This document shows positions 46,292 through 55,216 of a DNA stretch of 64,000 nt, one piece after another. The DNA comes from Sporosarcina cascadiensis. Lineage in GTDB: Bacteria > Bacillota > Bacilli > Bacillales_A > Planococcaceae. Location of the stretch: contig NZ_WHVV01000001.1 in NCBI RefSeq assembly GCF_009650995.1, forward strand, positions 387,885-451,884. Direction: 5' to 3'. The notes below the pieces were generated by a model, which saw only the letters and a program-made list of their open reading frames with translations, was not told where the DNA came from and did not search any database. Position numbers and translations under genes: made by a program. The stretch's first letter is position 1; every line of letters begins with the position of its first letter.

Positions 46292-46328
46292 CAAAAAGCG
46301 TAAGCACCTATGTGCCTACGCTTTTTTA
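46292..46328. terminator. Bidirectional terminator between yjzD and clpB
   Basis: AAAAAGCGTA.GCA and TGC.TACGCTTTTTT pair around a short loop. Confidence 0.9.
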
Positions 46329-46333
46329 TATGG

Positions 46334-48481
46334 TTACACTTGTCCAACCTGAACAACTAATTCCCCGTCTTTCATCAGTAAATGAATTTGTTCGCCTTCC
46401 TGCATGCCGCCTTTAATGACTTCTTTCGCCACTTTCGTTTCCACATGGCGCTGGATGAAACGTTTCAGCGGACGTGCACCAAAATCTGCATCCGCTCCTT
46501 CTTTGACAATCCAGTCAAGCACCTCATCGTCATACACTAACAGCACATCTTGTTCGGCCAGGCGCGCAACCAAATCGCCAAGCATTTTCCGAGTGATGGC
46601 TTTAAATGAATCATTCGTCAAAGAGTGGAAGATAATGATATCATCCATCCGGTTCAGCAGCTCCGGTTTGAAATGACGGCGCAGTTCCGCCATGATCAAA
46701 TCTTCTTTTGCATGGTCTTCCTCATCCAGATTCCCTTCCAATAAATAAGCCGAGCCGATATTTGATGTCATAATGATGACCGTATTCGTAAAGTTCACCA
46801 ATCGTCCCTGACTGTCTGTAATCCGTCCGTCGTCTAAAATCTGGAGCAGAATATTTGCGACATCCGGATGCGCTTTTTCGATTTCATCCAATAACACAAC
46901 AGCGTATGGATTGCGCCGAACTGCTTCCGTCAGCTGACCGCCTTCTTCATAGCCGATGTATCCGGGAGGTGCCCCGACGAGACGCGACACACTGTGTTTC
47001 TCCATATACTCCGACATATCGATCCTCACAAAATGATCTTCCGAATCAAACAGCGTCGCAGCCAATGTCTTCGCAAGTTCCGTCTTACCGACACCCGTCG
47101 GCCCCAGAAACAGAAACGAGCCGATCGGTTTATTAGGATCCTGAATTCCTGCACGTGCACGCCAGACTGCTTCAGTCACCAGCTGTACCGCATTGTCCTG
47201 CCCAATGACACGTTCTTTCAACGTTTCATGCAAACGAAGCAATTTCTCCCGCTCGCCTTCCACCAATTTCGTCACCGGAATGCCTGTCCAGCGTGCCACA
47301 ATTGAAGCAATTTCTTCCTCTGTCACTTCTTCACGCAATAACCGCAGTTCTTTACTGTCTTCCAGCGGACTTTCCAATGCTTTCAACTCTTTTTCCAAAA
47401 CAGGAATCTTGCCGTACTGCAATTCAGCGGCTTTATTCAAATCAAAACGGCCTTCCGCTTCTTCCAGTTCTCTGCGGTAACGGTCCAGTTCTTCCCGCTT
47501 GCTCTGCACTTCTTTTAATGAAGCTTTTTCACTGTCCCACTGCTCGCGCATATCTTTCGAAGAATCTTTCAGTTCCTGCAATTCTTCACGCAAAGCTGCA
47601 AGACGGGTCTGACTCATCGTATCTTTCTCTTTGCGCAGCGCCTGCTCTTCAATCTCAAGCTGCATGATGCGCCGTGTCACCGCGTCCAGCTCCTGCGGCA
47701 TCGAATCAATTTCCGTCCGGATCATTGCACTTGCTTCGTCAATCAAGTCAATCGCTTTATCCGGCATGAAACGTTCTGTTAAATAGCGGTCCGACAGTGT
47801 TGCCGCCGCAACTAACGCCCTGTCATGAATCCGTACGCCGTGGTGCAGTTCAAAACGTTCTTTCAATCCGCGCAAAATCGAAATCGTATCTTCCACAGAC
47901 GGCTCACGCACCAATACTTGCTGGAACCGGCGTTCAAGCGCTGCATCTTTCTCGATATACATCCGGTACTCATCAAGCGTTGTCGCACCGATACAGTACA
48001 ATTCCCCTCTGGCAAGCATCGGCTTCAGCATATTCCCCGCATCCATCGCGCCTTCCGTTTTCCCCGCTCCGACTATTGTATGGATTTCATCAATGAATAA
48101 AATGATTTCTCCATTACTCTCTTTCACTTGTTTCAATACGCCTTTCAGCCGCTCTTCAAATTCTCCCCGATACTTGGCGCCCGCGATCAAAGCACTCATA
48201 TCCAATTCAAAAATCTGGCGGTCCTTCAATCCTTCCGGCACATCACCTTTGACAATACGCTGCGCGAGTCCTTCCACGATGGCCGTTTTACCGACACCCG
48301 GCTCCCCGATCAATACGGGATTATTTTTTGTTTTTCTCGATAAAATCCGAATGACATTCCGTATTTCTTCATCCCGACCAATGACCGGATCCATTTTTCC
48401 ATTCTTTACTTCATCTACAAGATTACGTCCAAATTGCTCCAGAGGCGAGCGCTGGTCTTCCTGCATTCCGTCCATACGCAT
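46334..48481 (-). CDS. clpB: ClpB disaggregase lacking the N-terminal domain
   Basis: The 715-residue protein begins almost directly at the first AAA+ domain ([13 protein letters not shown]; Walker A GEPGVGKT near 60). It has the long coiled-coil M domain (about 240-360, rich in Glu, Lys and Arg) and the second AAA+ domain (GPTGVGKT near 445, arginine-finger region). ClpB normally has about 860 residues; the missing part is the N domain of about 145. There is no ClpP-binding loop, which fits a disaggregase working with DnaK. A promoter, CtsR box and ribosome binding site lie directly upstream, so the short form is the native product. Confidence 0.93.
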   Translation of the reverse strand: MRMDGMQEDQRSPLEQFGRNLVDEVKNGKMDPVIGRDEEIRNVIRILSRKTKNNPVLIGEPGVGKTAIVEGLAQRIVKGDVPEGLKDRQIFELDMSALIAGAKYRGEFEERLKGVLKQVKESNGEIILFIDEIHTIVGAGKTEGAMDAGNMLKPMLARGELYCIGATTLDEYRMYIEKDAALERRFQQVLVREPSVEDTISILRGLKERFELHHGVRIHDRALVAAATLSDRYLTERFMPDKAIDLIDEASAMIRTEIDSMPQELDAVTRRIMQLEIEEQALRKEKDTMSQTRLAALREELQELKDSSKDMREQWDSEKASLKEVQSKREELDRYRRELEEAEGRFDLNKAAELQYGKIPVLEKELKALESPLEDSKELRLLREEVTEEEIASIVARWTGIPVTKLVEGEREKLLRLHETLKERVIGQDNAVQLVTEAVWRARAGIQDPNKPIGSFLFLGPTGVGKTELAKTLAATLFDSEDHFVRIDMSEYMEKHSVSRLVGAPPGYIGYEEGGQLTEAVRRNPYAVVLLDEIEKAHPDVANILLQILDDGRITDSQGRLVNFTNTVIIMTSNIGSAYLLEGNLDEEDHAKEDLIMAELRRHFKPELLNRMDDIIIFHSLTNDSFKAITRKMLGDLVARLAEQDVLLVYDDEVLDWIVKEGADADFGARPLKRFIQRHVETKVAKEVIKGGMQEGEQIHLLMKDGELVVQVGQV

Positions 48482-48507
48482 AAACATCCACCTTTCATTT
48501 GTTTGAC

Positions 48508-48524
48508 TTTGACTATCTTTGATT
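48508..48524. promoter_or_regulatory. CtsR operator of clpB
   Basis: On the - strand AATCAAAGATAGTCAAA fits the tandem heptad consensus RGTCAAANANRGTCAAA with one change, and an extra GTCAAA follows directly (48502-48507). It lies between the -10 element and the ribosome binding site. Confidence 0.8.
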
Positions 48525-48530
48525 AATTCA

Positions 48531-48559
48531 ATTATAATTCATCCTCAGATGAAAGTAAA
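48531..48559 (-). promoter_or_regulatory. Sigma-A promoter of clpB
   Basis: On the - strand TTTACT and a perfect TATAAT are 17 bases apart, just upstream of the CtsR box. Confidence 0.7.
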
Positions 48560-48594
48560 TTGTTTTGCTTCGGATATAATGGGATGGTTTCCTG

Positions 48595-48625
48595 CAAAAA
48601 ACCACTCACACAAGGCAAGTGGCTG
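48595..48625 (-). terminator. Probable terminator of the RraA-like gene
   Basis: On the - strand AGCCACTTGCCTTGTGTGAGTGG forms a short stem followed by six T residues. Confidence 0.5.
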
Positions 48626-48631
48626 TAAGGC

Positions 48632-49111
48632 TCAGACTAATTTTCGCGGTGCTAGGACTACCCCGTCTTCATCTGCATAGACGTAGTAACCCGGCACCCA
48701 TTCCACGTTTCCGAAATGAAGCACTTCGTTTGTTTGACCTTCCCCGCGCTTAATACTTTTCACCGGCATGCTGCCAATCGCCATCACACCGATCTCCTGC
48801 GTTCCGAGATCCGCTGTATCCCGGGCGCACCCATAAATAATAATACCCGCAAGTTTTCGGTCCTGCGCGATTTCGCCGAGCATATCCCCCATCAATGCAC
48901 AGCGCTTCGAACCTCCCCCGTCCACCACCAGCACGTTGCCTTCCGGGATGGTCTCCAAAGCTTCTTTGACGAGTACGTTGTCTTCGAAAACTTTGACGGT
49001 TGAGATCGGCCCCGAGAACCGCTTGTGCTTGCCGTACGATTTGAACTCCACCGTACAAACCTGCAGCTCTTCAATGAAATCATCACATAAATCCGCTGTT
49101 TTAACTGACAT
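48632..49111 (-). CDS. RraA-like protein (RNase E inhibitor / HMG aldolase family)
   Basis: The 159-residue protein has the RraA fold motifs VVDGGGSKRCALMGDMLGEIA and IIIYGCARDTADLG. Family members either inhibit ribonuclease E or act as 4-hydroxy-4-methyl-2-oxoglutarate/oxaloacetate aldolases with a divalent metal. Bacillales have no canonical RNase E, so the aldolase or another role is more likely. The frame runs upstream for another 101 codons through a type 1 repeat; the ATG used here has GGGGGAATAGGA upstream and gives the normal family length. Confidence 0.87.
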   Translation of the reverse strand: MSVKTADLCDDFIEELQVCTVEFKSYGKHKRFSGPISTVKVFEDNVLVKEALETIPEGNVLVVDGGGSKRCALMGDMLGEIAQDRKLAGIIIYGCARDTADLGTQEIGVMAIGSMPVKSIKRGEGQTNEVLHFGNVEWVPGYYVYADEDGVVLAPRKLV

Positions 49112-49224
49112 TTTCCTATTCCCCCTATTGAATAATGTTTCACCATCCATTAGTAAGTATTCGACAAAGTTTGGCATTTCCTTCTTTTTTAAAATGAAAA
49201 CCAAAGCCTTGCTCACTGTAGTTA

Positions 49225-49520
49225 CTAAGCTGATAACAGCAGTTTGAGAGTTAACTCTGAGTGCGCAGTATAGAATGGTAAGTAGAAGGAGACCGTTTCC
49301 CTGCGTTCCAGGCGGACGCGTTCTGGAGGGCCCGCGGTGAGCCAACTTGGTCGCTTCGCTCCCGCAAGTTGTCTCACCTGTCGGGCTGATCCTCCCAGAG
49401 TCGCCGCCTTCCACTCCGGTACACTGGCTGGTTTTTCAATACTTTTTGTGTGAGCAGGCAGTATGAGCATAGTATCTGAGGTAATTTGATAGGCGCGGTA
49501 TTTCATGCATTCTGATAAGA
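49225..49520 (+). repeat. Type 1 repeat, copy 6 (flank + A + start of spacer, no B)
   Basis: The left flank AGCAGTTTGAGAGTTAACTC leads to A at about 49291-49431, then a spacer start with GTGAGCAGGCAGTATGAGCA and TTTCATGCATT. The B unit is absent. Frames through it give the recurring spurious peptides. Confidence 0.85.
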
Positions 49521-49618
49521 TTTGATTTGTAAAATGCTCTATTAAAAATAGAAAGACAATATTGCATTAATCTCTGAACCAGTTAGGGATAATAAGTTGC
49601 TTCTAGTTTTCAACTTTG

Positions 49619-49853
49619 CCAATGAGACATGAATACTTTATATACTACGTGAACCACAAACCTTCCCAGATGTTAGAAAGCTCCAGTGAGTTTGCTATGT
49701 ACTTACGGAAAAAAGGTAGGATTGAAGCGGAGGGTGGGGCGACTCCCGGAGGATCAGCGTGCGCCTTGAGACCCCGCAGGTAGCGCCAGCGGACGAGGAG
49801 GCTCAAGCCACGCCCTCGGGAAAGCGCCCCAACCCGAAGCGAAAATCCCATGA
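49619..49853 (+). repeat. Type 2 repeat, copy 2
   Basis: The AT-rich flank AATGAGACATGAATACTTTA is followed by GGATTGAAGCGGAGGGTGGG, a GC-rich hairpin core and the end AACCCGAAGCGAAAATCCC. It forms a direct tandem pair with the next copy, at a period of 260 bp. Confidence 0.88.
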
Positions 49854-49879
49854 CGAATATTTCTTTTAAGCTCTTAAGC

Positions 49880-50174
49880 CAATGAGACATGAATACTTTA
49901 TATACTACGTAATCCACAAACCTTCTCAGATATTAGAAAGCGCCAATGAGTTTGCCATGTACTTACAGACAAAAGGTAGGATTGAAGCGGAGGGCGGGGC
50001 GACATGCAAAGATGTGCTCCCAACGCTTCGCTTATGCTCGCAAAAGCCGTTCTTCGTTACGGCTTTTCCTGCGGGAACAGCACGAGCCGAAGACCCTGGA
50101 CTGAGCGAAGCGAGGGAAGCGGCTGAGGCCGTGCCCGCGGAAAGCGCCCCAACCCGAAGCGAAAATCCCATGAC
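49880..50174 (+). repeat. Type 2 repeat, copy 3, with inserted hairpin module
   Basis: It matches copy 2 in the flank and outer arms. After GGGGCGACATGCAAAGAT, however, a module (50014-50064, GTGCTCCCAACGCTTCGCTT ... AAGCCGTTCTTCGTTACGGC) is inserted. The same module, reversed, interrupts the hybrid repeat upstream of trpS. Confidence 0.88.
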
Positions 50175-50205
50175 GAACGCTATATATTTTCCATTTCATT
50201 CAAAA

Positions 50206-50237
50206 CAAAAAAACCACACCCCGAAGAGTATGGTTTG
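50206..50237 (-). terminator. Terminator of yitV-yitW
   Basis: On the - strand AACCATACTC and its imperfect complement GGTGTGGTT enclose a short loop and are followed by TTTTTTTG. Confidence 0.7.
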
Positions 50238-50246
50238 GATTGCTTA

Positions 50247-50558
50247 TTATCGTACGCCGAGCGCCATTTTAGCATAGCGTGACATATTTTCTCTGGACCA
50301 TGGCGGGTTCCAGACGATATCTACTTCTGTATCTTTCACCTCAGGCAGCTCCATCAGTTCCTGCTTGATATTCGCTACAATCTGCGGACCCATCGGACAG
50401 CCCATGGAAGTCAGCGTCATCGTAATCTTAGCCACACCTTCGTCAAGCAGCTCTGCGTTATAGACTAAACCTAAGTTCACAATATCAATGCCCAGCTCGG
50501 GATCAATAACATTCTCCAACGCGCCAAACAGGTACTCTTTGATTTCTTCTTCGCTCAT
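50247..50558 (-). CDS. yitW: DUF59/MIP18-family iron-sulfur assembly protein (YitW)
   Basis: The 103-residue protein has the DUF59 signature VIDPELGIDIVNLGLVY and the conserved cysteine in LTSMGCPMGPQIV; it ends in VWNPPWSRENMS. SufT/YitW-type proteins help transfer Fe-S clusters to target enzymes. GAGGAG precedes the ATG. The next gene upstream, yitV, is 43 bases away on the same strand, and the pair forms a small operon as in B. subtilis. Confidence 0.93.
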   Translation of the reverse strand: MSEEEIKEYLFGALENVIDPELGIDIVNLGLVYNAELLDEGVAKITMTLTSMGCPMGPQIVANIKQELMELPEVKDTEVDIVWNPPWSRENMSRYAKMALGVR

Positions 50559-50601
50559 CGGAATGCTCCTCTCTGTTATGTTCTGATTTCATCTTACCAA
50601 C

Positions 50602-51381
50602 TTACACTCCTGCAAGCAAATGCTGCGCAAGCCAATCAACAGAAGCCAGCATCCCGGGACGCGAAACAGAATGCCCCGCCTCTTCATCAGGCATCCACTT
50701 CAGACGCCCTGGATGACCCGCATAATTTTTTTGAATCTCCAAATAAAATTCCTTCGTTAATTCAAACGGCACCAATGTATCTTGCTCCCCATGCCACATG
50801 AACAGCGGGCGTTCATTCAGTCTATCCGGATTTTCTGACAGATCGACTCGGCCAAGTGCTGCAAAAAGCTGTTCGCGTTCTTCCGGCGTAACCGGCAATT
50901 CCCGTCCGCCTCGTTCTGCGTAGGAAATCTGTCCTTTCGCCAGTTTGACGAACGCCGGTGAACCCATCATGACGGAAGCTGCACTGATCCATTCATAGCT
51001 CGCCAGGCAGCCGAATGTCGTCAGTCCGCCCATCGAAGTGCCACCCATACCAACCAGCGTGCTGCCATCAATCAGATTTCTAGTTCTCAGCTCTTCATAC
51101 AGAATTCCTGCTTCTTTAATGTTGGATAAAACAATTTCCCAAAACTTCAGCGCCAAATGAAATTCATCCAGATCCTCTGCCCGTTCTCCATGAAGCATGC
51201 CATCTGGCAGAATTACACGGATTCCTTGTTTCGCCAAATTATAGGCGTAATGCAAGTTATGCTCTTTCGCACTCGTAAACCCATGAAAAAACAGTACCAC
51301 CGGAAGCTGTTCCTGTTCCTTGGATTCCTCCACGATATGAAGCACCGGGATATGCTGCCAATGTTCCGAACGAATAATCAT
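50602..51381 (-). CDS. yitV: YitV-like alpha/beta-hydrolase (prolyl-oligopeptidase-type esterase)
   Basis: A 259-residue serine hydrolase with the oxyanion segment VVLFFHGFTSAKEHN, the nucleophile in GMGGTSMGGLTTFG near residue 125 and the histidine in EEAGHSVSRPGM near 240; MWHGEQDTLVPF carries the acid. GGGGAATTCGT precedes the ATG. It is paired with yitW and divergent from yitU. The natural substrate is unknown. Confidence 0.9.
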   Translation of the reverse strand: MIIRSEHWQHIPVLHIVEESKEQEQLPVVLFFHGFTSAKEHNLHYAYNLAKQGIRVILPDGMLHGERAEDLDEFHLALKFWEIVLSNIKEAGILYEELRTRNLIDGSTLVGMGGTSMGGLTTFGCLASYEWISAASVMMGSPAFVKLAKGQISYAERGGRELPVTPEEREQLFAALGRVDLSENPDRLNERPLFMWHGEQDTLVPFELTKEFYLEIQKNYAGHPGRLKWMPDEEAGHSVSRPGMLASVDWLAQHLLAGV

Positions 51382-51472
51382 ACGAATTCCCCTTTTCCTG
51401 CGATCTTTAGTGTTATTTTAGGATAGCAACAATTCAGCCAGAAAACAAAAAGTTCGCCTTATTCGCGTTTTT

Positions 51473-51502
51473 TTGACTTACCCGCCTCATTAGCGCTAAA
51501 CT
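51473..51502 (+). promoter_or_regulatory. Candidate promoter of yitU
   Basis: TTGACT and TAAACT are 18 bases apart and lie about 55 bases upstream of the TTG start. Confidence 0.35.
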
Positions 51503-51557
51503 ATGAAGATATAATGAGCAGACTGAAACATATTATAAAGCAATAGGAGAGGATACT

Positions 51558-52385
51558 TTGAAACCACATTTGATTGTTTTGGACTTAGATGGAACATTAT
51601 TAACTGATGAAAAAGTAATTTCTCCTAAAACGGAAGAAACGCTGCAGCTTGCTGTTTCGCAAGGACATCATGTCATGATTGCAACAGGCCGGCCATACCG
51701 TGCGAGTGAAATATACTACCGTCAGCTTGGCCTGACTACACCGATTGTCAATTTCAATGGAGCATTCGTTCATCATCCGACTGATACGTCATGGAAAACG
51801 ATGCACGAAACGATCGCACTGCCGATTGTCAAAGAAGTGGTCGAAGCCATGCAGGATTTTTCAGTGGACAACATTGTGGCGGAAGTAATGGACGATGTCT
51901 ACGCACAGTATCATGATGAACGTTTCCTCGATATCCTGGGCTTCGGCAATCCAATCATCACAGAAGGCGATATTCGGACATCATTAAAAACGGATCCTAC
52001 CAGTCTGCTGATCCAGGCCAATGATCAGACAGTCGATCCGATCCGCCGCCATTTGGAAGATATACATGCGGAAGTGATTGACCACAGACGCTGGGGAGCG
52101 CCATTCAATATCGTCGAAATCGTTCGCCATGGTCTGAACAAGGCAGTTGGCATTGACGCGGTTTCCAAGTGGATGAATATCCCGAAAGAGCGGATTATCG
52201 CGTTTGGCGACGAAGATAATGACTTGGAAATGATCGACTATGCAGGAGTGGGCGTTGCAATGGGCAACGGCATAGACCGTCTCAAATCTATTGCAAATGA
52301 AGTAACCGATACAAATAATCAGGACGGCATCTCTTTAATTCTCGAAGAGCGTCTTAATTTGAAGAAATCCATACTCAATCAATAG
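51558..52385 (+). CDS. yitU: HAD-family Cof-type phosphatase (YitU)
   Basis: The 275-residue HAD hydrolase has motif I DLDGTLL at residues 8-14, motif II in MIATGRPYRAS, the type IIB cap, and motif IV GDEDNDLEM near residue 215. Cof-type enzymes dephosphorylate small metabolites, including FMN and sugar phosphates. The start is TTG, preceded by AGGAGAGG. The DegV gene follows 25 bases later and is probably co-transcribed. Confidence 0.92.
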   Translation: MKPHLIVLDLDGTLLTDEKVISPKTEETLQLAVSQGHHVMIATGRPYRASEIYYRQLGLTTPIVNFNGAFVHHPTDTSWKTMHETIALPIVKEVVEAMQDFSVDNIVAEVMDDVYAQYHDERFLDILGFGNPIITEGDIRTSLKTDPTSLLIQANDQTVDPIRRHLEDIHAEVIDHRRWGAPFNIVEIVRHGLNKAVGIDAVSKWMNIPKERIIAFGDEDNDLEMIDYAGVGVAMGNGIDRLKSIANEVTDTNNQDGISLILEERLNLKKSILNQ

Positions 52386-52410
52386 AATATTTGTCCAAGG
52401 GGGACTTCCA

Positions 52411-53265
52411 ATGAAAATTTTTGCTGACAGCGCCAGTGATCTGCCTCAATCTTACTTTGAGGAAAACGATGTAGAACTGTTTCCGCTGAGTGTCCTGCTC
52501 GACGGAAAAGAATATGATGATATCGTGGAAATTAATTCTAAAGAAGTGTTTGATGCCATCCGCCAGGGACAGCAGCCGAAAACTTCACAAGTCTCACCTG
52601 ATTTGCTGATGAAAACATGGAAAGAGCTTGCAGCGTCTGGAGAAGACGGCCTCTATATCGCTTTCTCCTCGCAGCTCTCGGGAACTTACCAGACAGCCGT
52701 CATGACGAGCGATCAGGTAAAAGAAGGCAATCCGTCGATGAATCTGGTGCTCATTGATTCGCGCTGTGCTTCACTCGGCTATGGACTTCTCGTAAAAGAA
52801 GCGGTCCGTCTGCGCGAAGAGGGATTGAATGTACGGGAAATCGAACGAAAGATTCGTGCGATGGCCTCACATATGGAACATTTATTTACCGTAGAAGATT
52901 TGGATTACCTGGCAAAAGGCGGACGCGTTTCAAAAGCGAGCGCATTTTTTGGGGGATTGCTCAATATTAAACCCTTGCTTCACGTCGAAGGCGGAAAACT
53001 CGTGCCGATCGAAAAACTCCGCGGACGGAAAAAAGTACTGCGCCGCATGATCGAAGTGATGGAAGAACGCGGCAGCAATCTCGAGGAGCAGACACTCGCC
53101 ATCAGCCACAGTGACGACGAGGCAACTGCGCTGGAATTCAAAGCAATGATTGAAGAAGTCATTCAGCCAAAAGCGATTGAAATTCATCAAATCGGCTCAG
53201 TTATCGGTTCACATGCAGGACCCGGCACCATTGCACTGTTTTTCTTAAATAAAGTAAGTCAATAA
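52411..53265 (+). CDS. DegV-family fatty-acid-binding protein (YitS-like)
   Basis: The 284-residue protein has the DegV N-terminal IFADSASDLPQSYFEE, the ligand loop SSQLSGTYQTA and a basic RGRKKVLRRM segment. DegV/FakB proteins hold fatty acids for phosphorylation by FakA or for transfer. AAGGGGGA precedes the ATG. B. subtilis yitS, of the same family, lies next to yitU, so this is probably its orthologue. Confidence 0.92.
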   Translation: MKIFADSASDLPQSYFEENDVELFPLSVLLDGKEYDDIVEINSKEVFDAIRQGQQPKTSQVSPDLLMKTWKELAASGEDGLYIAFSSQLSGTYQTAVMTSDQVKEGNPSMNLVLIDSRCASLGYGLLVKEAVRLREEGLNVREIERKIRAMASHMEHLFTVEDLDYLAKGGRVSKASAFFGGLLNIKPLLHVEGGKLVPIEKLRGRKKVLRRMIEVMEERGSNLEEQTLAISHSDDEATALEFKAMIEEVIQPKAIEIHQIGSVIGSHAGPGTIALFFLNKVSQ

Positions 53266-53305
53266 ATAAAGCCAGTCCACAAAATTAAAGTGGACTGGCT
53301 TTTCT
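53266..53305. terminator. Bidirectional terminator after the DegV gene
   Basis: AAAGCCAGTCCA and TGGACTGGCTTTT enclose an 11-base loop, serving both the DegV gene and the convergent GH13-like gene. Confidence 0.92.
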
Positions 53306-53310
53306 CATTG

Positions 53311-54762
53311 TTATTTAGTTTCCTGCTGTCTTTTTAGTTTCTCATCTTTTTTGCGCTGTCTGCCTTTACGGAAGACGGCAAACAGGAATGACAGGAAGAA
53401 TACATATACTAAAATAGAAGCGATTAAATAGGCCGTGTTAAACCCTTCATCCTCTTCTACGATATAAATCTCTGCCAGCTCACGATCCAGCACGACGTGG
53501 AACACATTGTCTTTTGTCTCTTTTACTAAATCTTGACCGAGAACACCGCGGAGCTTTTTCTTCTCCCCGATTTCAGCCGGATCAATTTCTAAGCTCTGCA
53601 CTTCGGAAGTATTATTGATGGCAATAATCCATTTTTCTTTTTCGGATGAACGCTCAAATACCGTGAACCCGCCTTCATTGTGCAACATACGGAAGTCCCC
53701 GTTGCGCAGCGTATCCGAATCATTCCGAAGCGTATTAAGATCCCCGATCCACTCATGCAATTCCATATCCGTCTTAAAATTAAAGAAAGGATGTGACTCA
53801 GGCGCTTCTTTGCCGTTTACAGCAATTTCTGTCGCATACGGCACAAGCGGCACACCCGGCAGCATGAATTGTGCTGCTGTCGCCACTTTCCAGCGTGTTG
53901 GCGGGAACTGTCGCATTTCCACCATTTTGTAAGTGAAACGCGGCCCTGTCAAATCATCGAATTGAAGTAATTTATTCGCATTTTCATTGGAGAACTGATC
54001 CATTGCGGAAGAGTCCGGGTCTACCTGAACGAATGACTCTTGTATCGCGTCACTGCGATCAGTAGCAGGCATGCTGTCGAATGAAGCGTCACTTGCTTCA
54101 TTGGTAATGACATAGAGACCTTCACGCTCATTTTTAAGCGCTTCGATCATCCGGTCCAGGAATGCTGTGTCCGCTTGCTTCAGCTTCGTCAGACGGAGTC
54201 CGTCCAGCTTGTACTCTTTGACAAATTGTACAGCTGCACTGATCAGCTGATCCTGCACTTCTGTGTTGCCCAAGTCCCAATCAATTGTACCTTCTTCAGC
54301 TGGAGCAGAAGCGAGTTTATCAGCCCAGATGTGATCGGCACTGACGTTTCCTAGGGGGAAATCCGCCATGACTTTAAAGTCTGCCTCATGCATTTCTGAA
54401 AGCAGTTGTGTGAGTTCTTCTGACGTTCCAAAATGCGGTTCAAGCTCTGTATAATCGAGTACTTGATTGCCGTCATATGTAGCAGTTTTGAAAACAGGCC
54501 CGATGGAGATCATGGTGAAATGCATATCAATCAAGTGCTGCAGCCTGTTGCTGATACCGGCAAAGTCTCCGCCGTTAAAAGCATAGGAGTCCCGGGCATT
54601 GACGTCAAAATCGTTGGTTCCCAGGCCGTTGTTGAAACGGTCGACGAGCAGATCATAAATACTTTCATCGCTGAAGGTCTTTTCTGTTTCTGCATAAGTG
54701 ACCGGTTGTGCTATAGATAGGGCGAGCATGCAAGCTGCCAGTAGTCCGGTGATTCGTTTCAA
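53311..54762 (-). CDS. Membrane-anchored GH13 (alpha-amylase-like) protein with degenerate active site
   Basis: The 483-residue precursor has a signal peptide (about 1-24, ending TYAE), an alpha-amylase-like barrel and a C-terminal membrane helix (about 444-464) with a basic tail. The barrel start YDLLVDRFNNG and the FNGGDF and GPVFKTATYDG strands are typical of GH13. The catalytic positions are not: region II reads DGLRLTKLKQ with Thr192 in place of the nucleophile Asp, region IV reads FDDLTGPRF without NHD, and region I lacks NH. Only Glu222 remains. It is probably non-hydrolytic and may bind glycans at the cell surface. The start is TTG after AAGGAGG. Confidence 0.85.
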   Translation of the reverse strand: MKRITGLLAACMLALSIAQPVTYAETEKTFSDESIYDLLVDRFNNGLGTNDFDVNARDSYAFNGGDFAGISNRLQHLIDMHFTMISIGPVFKTATYDGNQVLDYTELEPHFGTSEELTQLLSEMHEADFKVMADFPLGNVSADHIWADKLASAPAEEGTIDWDLGNTEVQDQLISAAVQFVKEYKLDGLRLTKLKQADTAFLDRMIEALKNEREGLYVITNEASDASFDSMPATDRSDAIQESFVQVDPDSSAMDQFSNENANKLLQFDDLTGPRFTYKMVEMRQFPPTRWKVATAAQFMLPGVPLVPYATEIAVNGKEAPESHPFFNFKTDMELHEWIGDLNTLRNDSDTLRNGDFRMLHNEGGFTVFERSSEKEKWIIAINNTSEVQSLEIDPAEIGEKKKLRGVLGQDLVKETKDNVFHVVLDRELAEIYIVEEDEGFNTAYLIASILVYVFFLSFLFAVFRKGRQRKKDEKLKRQQETK

Positions 54763-54939
54763 TTTAGTAAATCCTCCTTACGCAAACTCTTTTATCAGTT
54801 TATCAAACGCCAGAACCCCGCGCCATCCTTTCTTCTCATTTACTCAGCTCTCGCCTGTAAATACGGCAATCCTGTGAATTGCTTGCTTTGTGTTTGGGTA
54901 TACTGAAAACTTATTAACATGACCTTGGGTTGCAGCCTG

Positions 54940-55072
54940 GATTTCCGCTCCAGACGGGGACGCGTTCCGGAGGGCCCTCGGTGAGCCAACTGGTCGCTTC
55001 GCTCCCCTTAGTTGTCTCATCCTGTCAGGCTGATCCTCCCGGAGTCGCCCCGTCTTCCGCTTCAATCCCTAG
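54940..55072 (+). repeat. Type 1 repeat, copy 7 (A core with type 2-like ends)
   Basis: ATTTCCGCTCCAGACGGGGA, the A hairpin core (GAGCCAACTGGTCGCTTCGC ... AGTTGTCTC) and the end GTCTTCCGCTTCAATCCCTA are present; the ends resemble type 2. No spacer or B unit follows. Confidence 0.8.
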
Positions 55073-55216
55073 TTTTTATGGTGAAAGATTAAGTGTAGTT
55101 CATTGAAGATAATAAGTTGATAGAGTTTCAATTTGAAACAAGAGCTCAAAGTACAAAACCAATACAATTACTATATAAGTTGAATTAATAAATAAGCATT
55201 CTACAAATTACCTAGT

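Noticed and set aside
49112-49414. N-terminal extension of the RraA-like gene
   Set aside because: The extra 101 codons run through the A hairpin of a type 1 repeat. The internal ATG has a ribosome binding site and gives the normal family length.
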